This document shows, piece by piece, positions 22,718-22,746 of a DNA stretch of 22,746 bases. This DNA comes from JANQTF01 sp036835375 (GTDB lineage: Bacteria; Bacteroidota; Bacteroidia; J057). The stretch covers positions 1-22,746 of the forward strand of contig DAITMB010000084.1 of NCBI GenBank assembly GCA_036835375.1, in the 5' to 3' direction. The notes beneath the pieces were generated by a model, which searched no databases, was not told the origin of the DNA, and worked only from the letters and a program-made list of their open reading frames with translations. The position numbers were made by a program, and so were the translations under genes. The first letter of the stretch is position 1. The number at the start of each line of letters is the position of its first letter.

Positions 22718-22746
22718 AGTCGTGTTCATTCCAACTTCGTAGATTT

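Noticed and set aside
1..22746. CRISPR array, prophage, rRNA, or restriction/defence cluster
   Set aside because: No regularly spaced direct repeats, phage structural genes, rRNA segments or restriction/defence genes were seen.

Overview
The window looks like chromosomal DNA of a Bacteroidota species, probably a Saprospiria- or Cytophagia-like lineage. The evidence is two type IX secretion (T9SS) C-terminal sorting domains with the PNP motif, several lipoproteins with Bacteroidota-type lipoboxes, an ECF sigma factor coupled to a membrane anti-sigma-like protein, a Bacteroidota-type transketolase, and no clear Shine-Dalgarno sites. The lineage is an inference from protein style; no rRNA is present.

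Positions 1-4032: about 650 bases without a supportable gene, then an orphan T9SS sorting-domain fragment (657-1166), a large lipoprotein of the glycoside hydrolase/beta-galactosidase-like type (1249-3402), and a decayed IS4-type transposase (3429-3895, minus). Positions 4033-7323: a compact, visibly AT-richer minus-strand operon (esterase, SRPBCC protein, four-helix membrane protein, AraC regulator). It is bracketed by the IS4 remnant on one side and an IS66-type remnant inside a 12-bp inverted repeat on the other, which suggests acquired DNA.

Positions 7320-10445: a three-gene minus-strand unit of repeat-containing lipoprotein, ECF sigma factor, and a protein with an anti-sigma-like cytosolic N-terminus, one transmembrane helix, a long linker and an outer-membrane beta-barrel-like C-terminus. 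This looks like an envelope-to-transcription signalling unit and is the most interesting locus here. Positions 10445-11402: an intergenic hairpin, a frameshifted remnant of a gamma-butyrobetaine-dioxygenase-like (TauD family) gene, a terminator and tRNA-Arg(CCG).

Positions 11662-22746: mostly ordinary chromosomal genes. They are 3-methyladenine DNA glycosylase I, a rhomboid protease, a lipoprotein formylglycine-generating enzyme with both catalytic cysteines, transketolase, a kelch-type T9SS-secreted protein, a coiled-coil lipoprotein of the Cbp1-like family, a P-loop kinase followed by an aminoglycoside-phosphotransferase-like kinase (a pair often fused elsewhere), and a tandem universal stress protein. 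A 58-codon ORF that overlaps the P-loop kinase start by ATGA is a candidate new small membrane protein.
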